DNA of 53,820 nt. Source: Phycisphaerae bacterium. GTDB taxonomy: Bacteria > Planctomycetota > Phycisphaerae > Tepidisphaerales > Tepidisphaeraceae. Numbering within the stretch: position 1 is the first letter of the stretch; each line of letters opens with the position of its first letter. The notes below the pieces were generated by a model. That model did no database searches. It worked only from the letters and a program-made list of their open reading frames with translations, and had not been told where the DNA came from. Below, one piece after another: positions 1-8,783 of the stretch. Location: positions 1 to 53,820 of the forward strand of contig JAUJNJ010000039.1 of assembly GCA_030448225.1 (NCBI GenBank), read 5' to 3'. Both the position numbers and the translations under genes were made by a program.

Positions 1-57
1 CCGGCGCGCCGCTCTTCGCGCGGCGGCTAAGCGGGGATGTTCGACGCGGAATGAGAT

Positions 58-1068
58 CTAGAACTGCTTCAGGAAGCGCACGTCGTTCTCGACGAAGTGG
101 CGGATGTCGCCGATCGCGTACTTGCGCATGGCGATGCGCTCGATGCCGAAGCCGAAGGCCCATCCGGAGTATTCCTCGGGATCGATGTTGACGGACTTCA
201 GCACGTTCGGGTGGACCATGCCGCACCCGCCTAGCTCGATCCAGCGCCCCTTGTCCTCGAACCAGACGTCGACCTCGGCCGACGGCTCGGTGAACGGGAA
301 GAAGCTCGGGCGGAACCGCACCTTCGTCTCCGGCCCGAAGTAGGCCTTCACGAACTGCATCACCGTGCTCTTGAGGTCGACCATCGTCACGTTCTTGTCG
401 ACGACGAGGGCCTCGAGCTGGTGGAACATGAACAGGTGCGTCGCGTCGACCGTGTCGGGCCGGTAGACGCGACCGGGGATCACGACGCGGATCGGCGGCT
501 TCTGCTGCTCCATCACGCGGATCTGCACCGTGCTGGTCTGCGTGCGCAGCAGCCGCTGGCCGGGCCCCTTCTCGGCGGCGCCTTCGAGGTAGAAGTTGTC
601 GAGCGGGTCGCGGGCGGGGTGGCTCTCGGGAATGTTGAGCGCGATGAAGTTGTGGAACTCATCCTCCACCTCCGGCCCCTCGGCCACCGCGAAGCCGAGG
701 CGGGCGAAAAGCTCGACGAGTTCGTCAACCACCTTCATCAGGATGTGACGGTTGCCGAGCTGCGGCTGCAGGCCCGGCTCGGTGACGTCGACGTAATCGC
801 GGTCGGCGTCGAGGCCTGCCGTCAGCGTCCCCTTCTTCGCCTCGAACGCGGCGTTGATCGCCGCCTGCACCGCGTTCACGCGCTGCCCGAGGGCCGGCTT
901 CTCCTCCTTGGGGACTTGGCCGAGGAGCTTCATCAGCCCCTTCACCCGCCCCTTCGTGCCGAGGTACTTGATGCGGAACGCCTCGAGCGCGTCCGCGTCG
1001 TTCACGCCCGCGAGTTCGGCGTCCGCTTCGACGGTCAACTCTTCAATTTGTGCCAGCGCCTCGGCCAT
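58..1068 (-). CDS. pheS: Phenylalanyl-tRNA synthetase alpha subunit
   Basis: Charges tRNA-Phe with phenylalanine in the cytoplasm as the alpha subunit of an alpha2beta2 enzyme. The product is about 336 residues, normal for PheS. The N-terminal third is a coiled-coil tRNA-binding arm rich in Ala/Glu/Lys with the family's KYLGTKGRV-like segment. The class II catalytic core follows, with motif 2 (RPSFFPFTEPSAEVDVW) and motif 3 (GFGIERIAMRKY) near the C terminus. I chose the ATG at 1068 (MAEALAQIEEL); an in-frame ATG at 1077 is equally possible, and the longer open frame to 1143 reads into non-conserved sequence. The frame is intact. pheT is not in the window; if linked it would lie before position 1. 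Confidence 0.95.
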   Translation of the reverse strand: MAEALAQIEELTVEADAELAGVNDADALEAFRIKYLGTKGRVKGLMKLLGQVPKEEKPALGQRVNAVQAAINAAFEAKKGTLTAGLDADRDYVDVTEPGLQPQLGNRHILMKVVDELVELFARLGFAVAEGPEVEDEFHNFIALNIPESHPARDPLDNFYLEGAAEKGPGQRLLRTQTSTVQIRVMEQQKPPIRVVIPGRVYRPDTVDATHLFMFHQLEALVVDKNVTMVDLKSTVMQFVKAYFGPETKVRFRPSFFPFTEPSAEVDVWFEDKGRWIELGGCGMVHPNVLKSVNIDPEEYSGWAFGFGIERIAMRKYAIGDIRHFVENDVRFLKQF

Positions 1069-1151
1069 GGTTATCATTCTCGCGCCGAGCGGCGTGCCGT
1101 TCAAGCGGCCTTCGCTGACGGACCGGCCATTCCATTCGGTCATTACGGATC

Positions 1152-1249
1152 AAACCGCAGCGGCGCCGAGGACGCAGAGGTCGGAGGAGAAGCTAATTCG
1201 AGTCCGGGTTTCTCCGCGTCCGTCTCCGCGCCTCGGCGTCTCGGCGGTT
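1152..1249. repeat. Imperfect inverted repeat pair (CGCAGAG/GCGGAGA type)
   Basis: Arms of about 40 bases at 1152-1191 and 1210-1249 are imperfect reverse complements, both beginning AACCGC and ending GGAGAA when read toward the loop. The arms are built of degenerate 7-9 base units of the type GCNGAGG. They lie between the divergent pheS and zinc-ribbon genes and could form a long imperfect hairpin with an 18-base loop. A partial relative of the same unit is visible at about 21228-21290. Confidence 0.6.
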
Positions 1250-1300
1250 GCATTTGAATTGGGTCCGGCGACGCAACGACGCCGGCGAACGGGGAGGCCG

Positions 1301-2029
1301 ATGGACATTTCGAAACTGCCGCGACTGTCGAAAACGGAAACCGCGACCGGCGCAGATGACGGCGCGGCACCCGCCGCGATCGGCGACCCGGCCGTTGCCG
1401 CCCCGCCGCCGCTCGCGACGGCCGCGCCCGTGCGGGCCGGGGCGTGGTGCCCGAACTGCGGCGCGCCGCTCCTGCCGGCGTCGCGCTTCTGCAACGCGTG
1501 TGGCGCGCGCCTCGCCGCCGAGGCCCCCGTGCCCGCGGGCATGGGGTTCGAGACGATCATCAGCATCGCGATGGGGCTGTTCCTGCTGTTCATGGCGCCG
1601 ATGGGCTTCCAATACTGGTCGGCCGCCCTCACCGGCAGGACCTTCGCGCCGTACGACCACCCGGAGAACGTCGGCGAGAAGGTCGACTTCACCCGCTGGA
1701 TCGACACCGGGACCGGCGCCGTCACCGACGTCCGCTACCGCGACACGCTCGGGTTCTGGAGTGACACCGCGATCACCGCGTTCGCGCTCATCCTCATCCT
1801 CGACGGCCTGGTGATCGCGTTCGTCCGCCGACGGTCGGTCTTCGCGCTGACGTTCGGATTAACCCTGCTGGCCACCCTGCTCAACCTGGGCTACCTCGCG
1901 CACAGCTTCACCGCGGGCGCGGGCTTCGCGCAGGTGTCGTTCCTCGCCGTGCTGTTCGGCGGGTTCATGTGCTACCAGCAGTGGAACCTCCTGCAGACGC
2001 TGAAGCCGGCGGGCGCGGCGCGCGCGTAG
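1301..2029 (+). CDS. Zinc-ribbon, multi-pass membrane protein of unknown function
   Basis: A 242-residue protein. A disordered, Ala/Pro-rich N terminus is followed at about residues 49-70 by a zinc ribbon with two CxxC pairs (CPNCGAP and CNACGAR), the DZR/zinc_ribbon_2 pattern. After that come about four hydrophobic segments (near residues 84-104, 155-175, 178-198 and 205-225), so the ribbon probably faces the cytoplasm. The ATG at 1301 has a GGGGAGG ribosome-binding site; the frame is open further upstream but that part overlaps pheS and looks non-coding. The specific role is unknown; such proteins are often annotated only as zinc-ribbon domain-containing. Confidence 0.75.
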   Translation: MDISKLPRLSKTETATGADDGAAPAAIGDPAVAAPPPLATAAPVRAGAWCPNCGAPLLPASRFCNACGARLAAEAPVPAGMGFETIISIAMGLFLLFMAPMGFQYWSAALTGRTFAPYDHPENVGEKVDFTRWIDTGTGAVTDVRYRDTLGFWSDTAITAFALILILDGLVIAFVRRRSVFALTFGLTLLATLLNLGYLAHSFTAGAGFAQVSFLAVLFGGFMCYQQWNLLQTLKPAGAARA

Positions 2030-2232
2030 TGTCCCGGCGTGAGGACTTCGCTACAGAGCCATAGGGACACCGAGGCGTGCCGCACTTGCCGCGTCGCACC
2101 AATCGGCCGTGCACCTGTAGACTTTGACCTAGTTCTTGTTGCCGGGATCGGCCGCGCGCAGGCGGTTGAAACCGCCCTCTGTGTCTGTGCCTTTGTGGTC
2201 TGATCTTCTTCGCAGCGCCGTTACCACTGCGC

Positions 2233-2269
2233 AAAAAGTCGCCCCCGGCGCGGGGAAGACGCCGGGGGC
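2233..2269 (-). terminator. Intrinsic terminator of the 29-residue microprotein gene
   Basis: Ten-base perfect arms (2241-2250 and 2260-2269, GCCCCCGGCG and its complement) enclose a 9-base loop. On the minus strand the stem is followed by a run of five T (2233-2237). It lies about 85 bases downstream of the stop of the small minus-strand gene at 2354. Confidence 0.75.
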
Positions 2270-2353
2270 TCAGGGGGGAGGTAGGTACCTTTCGAGGAGC
2301 AGGCGTCGACGAGTCGAGCGCCGTGCCCCTCTGGGGTTATGTCAGGGCTCGCG

Positions 2354-2443
2354 TCAGTGCAGCCCGTAGAGCATGCCGCAGATCACGAGATATCCGAGCG
2401 TTGCGATCCAGCCGATCACCGTGCCCGATCGATCGTGTGCCAC
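2354..2443 (-). CDS. 29-residue single-pass membrane microprotein
   Basis: A small gene read on the minus strand from a GTG at 2443 to a TGA at 2354. An AGGAG ribosome-binding site lies about 7 bases before the start. The first eight residues are polar with a His-Asp-Arg stretch (AHDRSGT), and the rest (VIGWIATLGYLVICGMLYGL) is one hydrophobic segment long enough to span a membrane. A clear intrinsic terminator follows. Start signal, membrane-spanning composition and dedicated terminator together argue for a real gene. I do not recognise the family; the tiny subunits of respiratory complexes (CydX-type) have a similar layout, but there is no sequence match I can assert. Confidence 0.55.
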   Translation of the reverse strand: MAHDRSGTVIGWIATLGYLVICGMLYGLH

Positions 2444-2821
2444 GACTCACTCCTGTTTCGCGTACCCGCTCGGTACGCCTAGTTAGAAACCGCCGCATCA
2501 CGAACGTTAGTGAGCCGGAATGCTTATAAAACGCGACCGAACTTCGAATAGTCCCTCATCCGTTTCTTGCTTCAGAAGCGAGGGCTTTCCGACCGGCAAA
2601 CGGCCTGACGCACCGCCATCGACCGCCGCGGAAGCTACTCCCGCGGCTCCTCCCGGTATCACCGGGGCCTGCCCTTTCACATCATCGAGACGCCGTTTCG
2701 ACGAGCGGCGCGCTTGTCGGCGCTGCCCGCCTGTTTCAATAAGCGGACGAACCGGTCAAACGTAGCGCGACATACATGCGCCGATCACCTCATCGCGGCT
2801 TCAACACTAGCGTCGGGCGCG
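2444..2821. other. Intergenic stretch without recognisable gene
   Basis: No convincing coding sequence seen on either strand. It presumably holds the promoter of the 29-residue gene on its left and the 3' end of the epimerase-like gene's transcript on its right. Composition is less GC-biased near 2480-2560 than in the flanking genes. Confidence 0.4.
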
Positions 2822-3730
2822 TCACACCCGCCACAACCACCACCGCACCGCCCAGACCCACCGCCCCCCCGACGCCGGCACCGACGCGGCCGAGCCGTCG
2901 CGGACGGCGCGGGCGAGGTCGTCGTACCGGCCGGTGGTCGGCTGCACCGACACGTGCCGGTGGCCGCCCCACCCGCCGGTGTTGATCCAGACGCCCCAGT
3001 AGGCCGCGGGAGGATCGCCGTCGACCTCGGCCTCGACGCGTAGTCCCAGCACCCGCCCGCGCGTCGGGTAGACGAGCCGGGCCGGCGCCGAGGCCGGCTC
3101 GAACGAAAACGTCTTCCACGCCTGTCGGGGCGCGAGCGCGTGGGGGTTGGACAGATCGACCCCGCCCGGCGCGTGGGGCCAGAGGAACGGCGTGCCGATC
3201 TCGGCGCCGGCCGCGTCGTGGCTGAGGCGGCACTGCTGCCGCGGCAGGTCGAGCATCACCGGCACGGTCAGCGCGAGCAGCGCGTGCATCGACCAGACGA
3301 AGCGCAGGTCGAACGGCGCGGTGTTGACGAGCGTGTAGCGGGCGACGATCGCGTCGGCGTCGAGCGTGAGCTTGCGCGTGAGGCGGTACCCGAACCGCAG
3401 GCCGTGCCAGACGACCGTGATGCCCCCCTTGGCCGGGACGGCCGTCGTCGGCAGGCCCCACAGTTCGCCGTGGTCCGGCACGTTGATGCCGTCGTACGGG
3501 TGCCCGGCGTACGGCCCGGGGGCGATCGCGGGGAAGCACTCGTCCCAGCCGGCGCTCCAACTTCCCGAGTACGGCACGTCGTACCGCGGCCCGGGCGGCA
3601 GCTCGGCGGGGAAGTTGTAGAGCAGTTCGAACTTGTCCGCCTTGTCGACGATCGACGAGACCTTGCCGCCGAACTGCGGCCAGACGTCGACGCGGAATGC
3701 GTCGCTCTCGATCGTCACCGGCTGGGCCAT
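2822..3730 (-). CDS. Aldose 1-epimerase / galactose mutarotase-like protein
   Basis: A 302-residue protein with the beta-sandwich signature of the galactose-mutarotase superfamily: an early PQFGGKVSSIVDK strand pair where the family has its Gly-Gly-xx-xxx core, a DHGELWGLP segment containing the conserved His in the middle, and late strands with WGVWINTGGW. It probably binds or interconverts anomers of a sugar in the cytoplasm; no signal peptide is visible. The frame is intact, although the last 20 residues (Trp/Val-rich) look unusual and could reflect a frameshift near the end. The exact substrate cannot be read from the sequence. Confidence 0.75.
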   Translation of the reverse strand: MAQPVTIESDAFRVDVWPQFGGKVSSIVDKADKFELLYNFPAELPPGPRYDVPYSGSWSAGWDECFPAIAPGPYAGHPYDGINVPDHGELWGLPTTAVPAKGGITVVWHGLRFGYRLTRKLTLDADAIVARYTLVNTAPFDLRFVWSMHALLALTVPVMLDLPRQQCRLSHDAAGAEIGTPFLWPHAPGGVDLSNPHALAPRQAWKTFSFEPASAPARLVYPTRGRVLGLRVEAEVDGDPPAAYWGVWINTGGWGGHRHVSVQPTTGRYDDLARAVRDGSAASVPASGGRWVWAVRWWLWRV

Positions 3731-3904
3731 GCCGACCGCTCCAACTCCCCCCGAGACTTAAAGCCTTCGCCGATTGCCCGGCTCCCGGCAATCAAGTTCC
3801 AGGTGCCAGCCGCTCGCCGTCGGAACCCGGGCGATTCAATCGCCCAGTTCCCTTGTCCCCACCTTGCGCTGCCGCCCGTGCCGCGGCGACGGCAGAAATG
3901 AGGA

Positions 3905-3931
3905 CGCCCCCGCCGATTTCCGGCAGGGGCG
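3905..3931 (-). terminator. Hairpin after the sigma/anti-sigma operon
   Basis: Arms 3905-3915 and 3921-3931 pair over 11 bases with one C/A mismatch and a 5-base loop. The hairpin sits 26 bases downstream of the stop codon of the anti-sigma-like gene. No clean T-run follows, only a T-rich segment on the minus strand, so termination is inferred from position. Confidence 0.45.
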
Positions 3932-3956
3932 CTTTGGCGTCGTCAAGCTGTACCGC

Positions 3957-6900
3957 TTATTGCGCCGCGGCGTCCCCCGGGGGCGGCGCAGCCGACTCGT
4001 CGACTCGCTGATCCACCCCGGGCGGCGCCGGCGGGGTTGCCTCAGGTTCCGGCGCCCCCGCATCCGGCGTCCCCCCGTCCGGCGTCCCCGCGTCCGGCGC
4101 ATCGGCCGCATCTCGTCTGGGATCGTCTGGGATATGGACGTCCTCTGATCGGGCGTCCGGCGCGGACGTATCGGCGGGCGACGTCTCGCGGGGCGCTTCA
4201 GTGGGCGGGGGCTCTGCCTCCGCCGGCGGCGCGTCGGCGGGGGCGGCGGTGTCCGCGGGCGCCTCGGCGTCCGCAGGAGCCGCGGCCGCGGGCGCCTCCT
4301 CGCCGGGGCGGCTGATCCTGATCTGCGTGCCGGGCGCGACGTCGGCCGTTCGCTCGCCCCACCGCTGGCGCACCGCCGTCTCCACCTGCTGAGTCGTCAG
4401 GCCGATCACTTTGACCCGGCCGGCGCTCGGCACTTCGATCGAGCCGTCCTCGGCCACGCGGACGTTGCGCACGTCGGCGTCCGCCGCGTCGGCCGCGGTC
4501 ACGCTGACGACGAGGATCTCGCTGTCCGCGATTGGCCGCGCGTCCTCGGCCGCCGCGGAGGCCGCCGGCGCCGACGGATTCTCCGCCTCCGCTTTCGCCT
4601 TCCCGACCATCGGCGCGGGTGCGGCCGCGTCGTTTCGCGCGGGATCGGTGCCCGCGATTCGTGTCGCGGTCGCGGCGTCAGCGCCCGACGTTTTCTTGCG
4701 GAAGACGATCACGAGGTTCACGCGCTCGTCGCCCGGACGCGTGGCGGCGCCACCGTCGGCGGCCGGCGGCACATCGCCCGCATCGCCGGCCGACGTCTGC
4801 TCGTTCAACGCCTCGGCCGGCGCGGCATCTCGTGCCGCAGCGTCCGGCGCTCGGCGCGGCGTGCCGGCGCGGGCGAGGAACTCGCCGCCGGCGCGGGCGG
4901 CGACGCGACCTCGCGTTCATCCCCTGCGGGAGCCGGTGACGGGACGCTCGCGGCCTCGCCCGCGGCCATTTCCTTCGAGAGCGGGACGCGAACGATCGTG
5001 ACGCGGCGCGGCCGGCTTCGCGTCGTCGGCCGAGCGCCGGCGGCCGCCTCGCGGCGCTGGTAGGTGGACGCGACGTGCCGTTCGAGTTCGGCGATCGTCA
5101 GGCCGTCGGAGTGGATCGCCTCCTTCACCTGCGGCAGGGTGACCGTGCCGTCGGCGTCGACGAGCGACTCCTCGACGACCGCCGCGCCGGCGGCGTCGGC
5201 GGTCGCGATGCGGAAGCGCAGGCGGTCGCCGGCGCGGATCACCGCGTCGGCCGCCGCGACGTTCTCCACCCCTTTGGCTCTGCGGGCATCCGGCGTTGCA
5301 GCCGCGTCGGCGGGACGCGTCGATCCGCCGACGCCGGCGCCCCGCACCGCTGCCAGTTTCCGGACCGGCTCCGCGCGCTCGTCGGCATCTTTCATTCCGA
5401 CAGGCGTCGTGGCTCCGCGGGGCTCGCGCGCGGTCGCCGCCGCGAACCGACCGTTGCTCGTCAACCCGTACGCTGCGACTCGCTGCTCGGCCGGCCGCGC
5501 GCCGAGTTCCCGCTCGAGCGCGGAGGCGGGAACGGGGCACGTTCTGGGCGACGATGATGCGGTACGCCGTCGAGCGGCGAACCGGGCGTGGGCACGACCC
5601 TCGGCGACGGCGCCGCGGCCGGGGCGGCGCCCGCCGACGCCGGCGCGTCCGGTGCCGGCGAGTTCGAGGCCGGCGCGTCCGGTGCCGGCGTCCGAAGCGG
5701 GTGTGGTCGGTGCCGGCGCATCGGCCGACTGTTTCATCACCTGAGCCGGACTCCGCGCCGATGCGGCCCCGTCCTGAGCGTCGAAGCGCCGCAGCGTCGT
5801 CAGCCGGTTCCGCCGGCCGCGGCCGTCGTCGTCGAAGGGTCGTGTAGCGGGCGTCGTCCGATGGAGTCGACGGTGTGCTGCTGCTGGCGTTGTTCAGCGC
5901 AGCCGCATCGACGTCGTCGGCGGCGGCGGCGGCGCGGTCGTCGGCCGATGGCGTGCGAAGGCGTGCCGCAGCGGTCGGGGCTGACGCGGCGTTCGGGTCG
6001 GCGTAGAACCGGTCGGCGGCGCGCCGCGCGAGAGCACCTCGTCGCGCGACGAAGCATCAGTTGCTCCGCCGGGGCCGAATCGGTCGACACGAGCTGCGGC
6101 TGGGTCGATGTCTCGCGCCACGCGACGTCCGGGATGTCGTTGAGCGCGCGGGCGACGAGGGTGCCCGCCGCATCCGGGTCGGCGGACGAGACGACGAGCA
6201 CGACCGGGGCGGCGGCGGCGCCGCCCTCGGCGCCGGGAATCGCGCGCCGGCGAAGAGCGTGGGCGCGCTGCGGGTCCATCGCCTGTCGGTACTGGTCGGC
6301 GACGCCGGGCAGCGACGCATCGGCCACGGCCTGCGATGCCGCCGGCGCCGACTGCAGTCCGGCCGTGCCGCCGCCGCCAACCGCCCCGCCGTCGGCCAAC
6401 GTGGGTGCCGGCGCGGGAGCCGTAGTTGCCAGAGCGGTGGCGGTACCGGCGGCCGCGCGCCGGCGGCCTTTCGACGCACCGCCGCCCTCGCGGGCGAAGC
6501 GGGCCAGCTCGTCGCGTTCCTCGACGGGCGCGGATGCGGCGGCGGCGGCGGGCGCGTGGAGGCGACGGCGGCACCGCCGGCGTCCTGCAGCGCGAAGTCC
6601 TCCGGGGGCGCGTCGTTCTGCGCGACGAGTCGGGACGTCGCCGTCGGCAGCGCGACGTACACCACCGCGCCCAGCCCCGCCGCCAGCAGCACGATCGCCG
6701 CCGCGGCCATGTACTGCGGCCAGCGGTTGACGCGCATCGCGTTGCGCTCGTCCTCGTCGTCGGTCTGGTCGAGCAGCACCGACCGCTCGAGCTGGCCCTG
6801 GAACCCCTCGAAGAGCTCGGCCCGGCGCCGACTCGCGCGGCGCTGCCTGCACCATCCGACGCGTCTCGCCGAGTTCCTTCAGCAGGTTACGGTGGTGCGG

Positions 6901-7005
6901 GTTCGCCTGGAGGTGCTTCTCGATCTCGACGCGCCCCGTCTCGTCGAGCTCGCCCTCGATGTACGCGCACAGCTTCGATTCGATCTGTTCGGAGTTCTGA
7001 GCCAT
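3957..7005 (-). CDS. Anti-sigma-factor-like membrane protein with two polysaccharide-export-type domains (frameshifted)
   Basis: I read one gene of about 1,015 residues broken by several single-base indels (near 6840, 6600, 6010, 5550 and 4810). The N terminus (MAQNSEQIESKLCAYIEGEL) matches the zinc-binding anti-sigma (ZAS/zf-HC2) fold, but the usual HxxxCxxC is HxxxNxxH, so the two Cys are missing. A single membrane segment follows (about 6660-6710), then a long Ala/Pro-rich periplasmic part. Two separate stretches resemble the Wza-type Poly_export domain: one around 5060-5260 (GDRLRFRI, DGTVTLPQV) and one around 4330-4530 (DSEILVVSV, DGSIEVPSAGRV). The last 100 residues are Pro/Ala/Asp repeats. 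The gene follows the ECF sigma gene by 114 bases, so it probably holds that sigma factor. It could instead be two adjacent genes split near 4808. Confidence 0.6.
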
Positions 7006-7013
7006 GGAAGGTC

Positions 7014-7121
7014 GATTTTGGATTTTGGATTGCGGATTTTGGATTTGGGCGGAGAGCTCACTTGGGCCGGCAGGCGTTGGCGCCCTTCAACTCCAAAATC
7101 CGCAATCCAAAATCCAAAATC
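7014..7121. repeat. Perfect 30-bp inverted repeat made of GATTTTG heptamers
   Basis: Left arm 7014-7043 and right arm 7092-7121 are exact reverse complements over 30 bases, with a 48-base loop. The left arm is a tandem array of 7-base units (GATTTTG, GATTTTG, GATTGCG, GATTTTG). It occupies the gap between the sigma and anti-sigma genes, and the right arm includes two bases of the TGA stop codon of the sigma gene. It is AT-rich in an otherwise roughly 70% GC region, so it stands out as foreign to local composition. Confidence 0.9.
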
Positions 7122-7809
7122 ACTTCAGATACGTCTTCAACTCGTCGCGGAGGGCCATCCTCGCGCGAAACAGGCGGCTCTTGAGGGTTCCCAGCGGCAG
7201 GCCGAGCACGTCGGCCATCTGCTGGTAATCGAACCCCTCGACGTCGCGCATCACGAGCACCGCGCGGTACTCGGCGTCGAGCCGGCCGAGGGCGGCGACG
7301 ACCATGCCGTCGCGGCTCGCGGCTTCGACGCGCTGCGGGGGCGACTGCCCGGCGTCCTTCGCCACGCGGTCGATCAGGCCGGCGGCCTGGTCGTCGCTGG
7401 CGCCCCCGCGTCGGGCGTTGCCGGAGCCGTGGGTCGTCGCCGGCCGGTCGAGCGAGAACGTCCGGCCGCGCTGGACCTTGCGCAGCTGGCTGATCGCGAG
7501 GTTCACCGCGATCCGGAAGAGCCAGGTGTAGGGGGACGCGTCGCCGCGGAAGCTGTCGATCTTGATCAGCCCGCGGGTGAACGCCTCCTGCGTCAGTTCC
7601 AGCGCCTCGTCCCGGTCGCCGACGAGTCGGAGCACGGCGTTGTAGAGGCGGTCCTGGTAGAGGACCACGACCTGCCCGTACGCCGCCCGGTCGCCCGCCT
7701 GCGCCTTACGGAGCAGCGCCACGTCGGGCCGCAGCCCGGTCGCGCGCGAGCCGGGTTGGGCGTCGGGGCGACCGTCGGGGCCGTTCTTGGTTCCGCTCAG
7801 GCTCGACAT
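7120..7809 (-). CDS. ECF-family RNA polymerase sigma factor
   Basis: A 229-residue sigma-70-type factor of the extracytoplasmic-function class (SigW/RpoE-like). Region 2 holds the core-binding and -10 recognition helices (AYGQVVVLYQDRLYNAVLRL, then PYTWLFRIAVNLAISQLRK). A Ser/Gly-rich linker follows. Region 4 carries the -35 helix-turn-helix with the typical DVEGFDYQQMADVLGLPLG and LKSRLFRARMALRDEL. The frame is intact. The start at 7809 is tentative because no clear ribosome-binding site precedes it; the first 25 residues are not conserved. It is transcribed ahead of the anti-sigma-like gene, the usual order for such pairs. Confidence 0.92.
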   Translation of the reverse strand: MSSLSGTKNGPDGRPDAQPGSRATGLRPDVALLRKAQAGDRAAYGQVVVLYQDRLYNAVLRLVGDRDEALELTQEAFTRGLIKIDSFRGDASPYTWLFRIAVNLAISQLRKVQRGRTFSLDRPATTHGSGNARRGGASDDQAAGLIDRVAKDAGQSPPQRVEAASRDGMVVAALGRLDAEYRAVLVMRDVEGFDYQQMADVLGLPLGTLKSRLFRARMALRDELKTYLK

Positions 7810-8396
7810 GAGTTGGACGCCACCAGTGAAGGTAGGTTTCAGAAAAATCCCCGGAGGTAAGGGAGTCGAGCGACGCGCCGGCCCTCCCTGGCCGTGCGAT
7901 CGCCGCCACTATGCCACCCGCGCGCGGGTCCGTCAACCCGATCGGCGGGGGCCGCTATCGGGAACAACGTGCGGATTTCGTGGGCGTTAGCCGCGAAATT
8001 CGCGCCGCGACCCGCCGGGGCGCCGCGGCCCCGTTTGGCCCGATTCCTTTCCGATCGTCGAGCGAAATTCCCGCGCCTCGTACGAGCCACGCGCCCTTGC
8101 CGATACCCGCGTTTAGCCGGCTCCCTTTCGAGCGCGTTTCGATGCGCCGACGGGTGTAGGGCGCGGGTAACGTAGCGGATGCAGACGACGCGATCGCCGG
8201 CGCCATCACCCCTTCGACGCACCCGGACACGGCGCACAAGCGCGCCGGATAAACGACGCGCGGGGGCGCAGCGGGCGCCCTTTCACGAGATAACGTCAAC
8301 GAGTGACGCCCGACGCGCAGTCCGGTTATTTCGGACCCGGAATGAGTCGATAAGGTGACGAGGACTGCTCCGTCGCCGGTTCGGTCCCCGGACGTC
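7810..8396. other. Intergenic stretch without recognisable gene
   Basis: Divergent gap between the sigma gene (-) and the small gene starting at 8397 (+). Frames here are open only through GC bias. No array or hairpin of note was seen; it should hold the promoter of the sigma operon. Confidence 0.4.
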
Positions 8397-8675
8397 ATGT
8401 CGTCGCTCAACCCACTCTCCGGGGCACTCGCCGCCGCGCCGGCCGTCCAGGCGGCGCTGCGGGCGGAGAAGGCGCGCGACGCTCGGCGCGCCGAGGCCGA
8501 GCGCCGGCGGGTGGCGGAGGAGGACGACCGCCTCGAGCGCCAGGTCGAGAGCGGCGACGCCGTCACGCGGCCGCGGGCCGAACACCACGATTCCCACCAA
8601 GGCCCCCGCCGCGACCGGCCGCGCAACCCTTCGGGCGACGAAGACGACCAGCCGCATATCGATGTGAAAGCGTAA
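8397..8675 (+). CDS. Small charged protein of a planctomycete-type hypothetical family
   Basis: A 92-residue, highly charged protein. It opens with MSSLNPLSGALAAAPAVQ, continues as an Ala/Arg/Glu-rich amphipathic helix (about residues 18-50), contains a short QVESGDAV motif, and ends in a disordered acidic/basic tail closing with HIDVKA. The layout (small hydrophobic start, charged helix, QVES motif, tail ending in L/I-D-V-x-A) matches, from memory, a family of short uncharacterised planctomycete proteins. No membrane segment or metal site. Two earlier in-frame start codons exist (8355), but the conserved-looking part begins at 8397. Confidence 0.6.
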   Translation: MSSLNPLSGALAAAPAVQAALRAEKARDARRAEAERRRVAEEDDRLERQVESGDAVTRPRAEHHDSHQGPRRDRPRNPSGDEDDQPHIDVKA

Positions 8676-8723
8676 GGGTCGAAGGCAGATCGACAACGCG
8701 CTCTGCGCGCGACGAATCCGTGC

Positions 8724-8765
8724 GAACGTCGGACGTCGGACGTTCAATGTTGGACGTTCGCGTTC
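8724..8765. repeat. GGACGTT heptamer tandem array
   Basis: Six 7-base units in a row: GAACGTC, GGACGTC, GGACGTT, CAATGTT, GGACGTT, CGCGTTC. Because GAACGTC and GGACGTT are near reverse complements, the array can fold on itself. It lies between the convergent ends of the small gene (stop 8675) and the methyltransferase gene (stop 8784). Confidence 0.75.
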
Positions 8766-8783
8766 TCCCCCGCGTCTATTCCC

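Noticed and set aside
6061..7860. Plus-strand open frame of 599 codons opposite the sigma/anti-sigma genes
   Set aside because: Arises from high GC and codon bias of the minus-strand genes; composition (Arg/Gly/Val-rich, no motifs) is that of a shadow frame.
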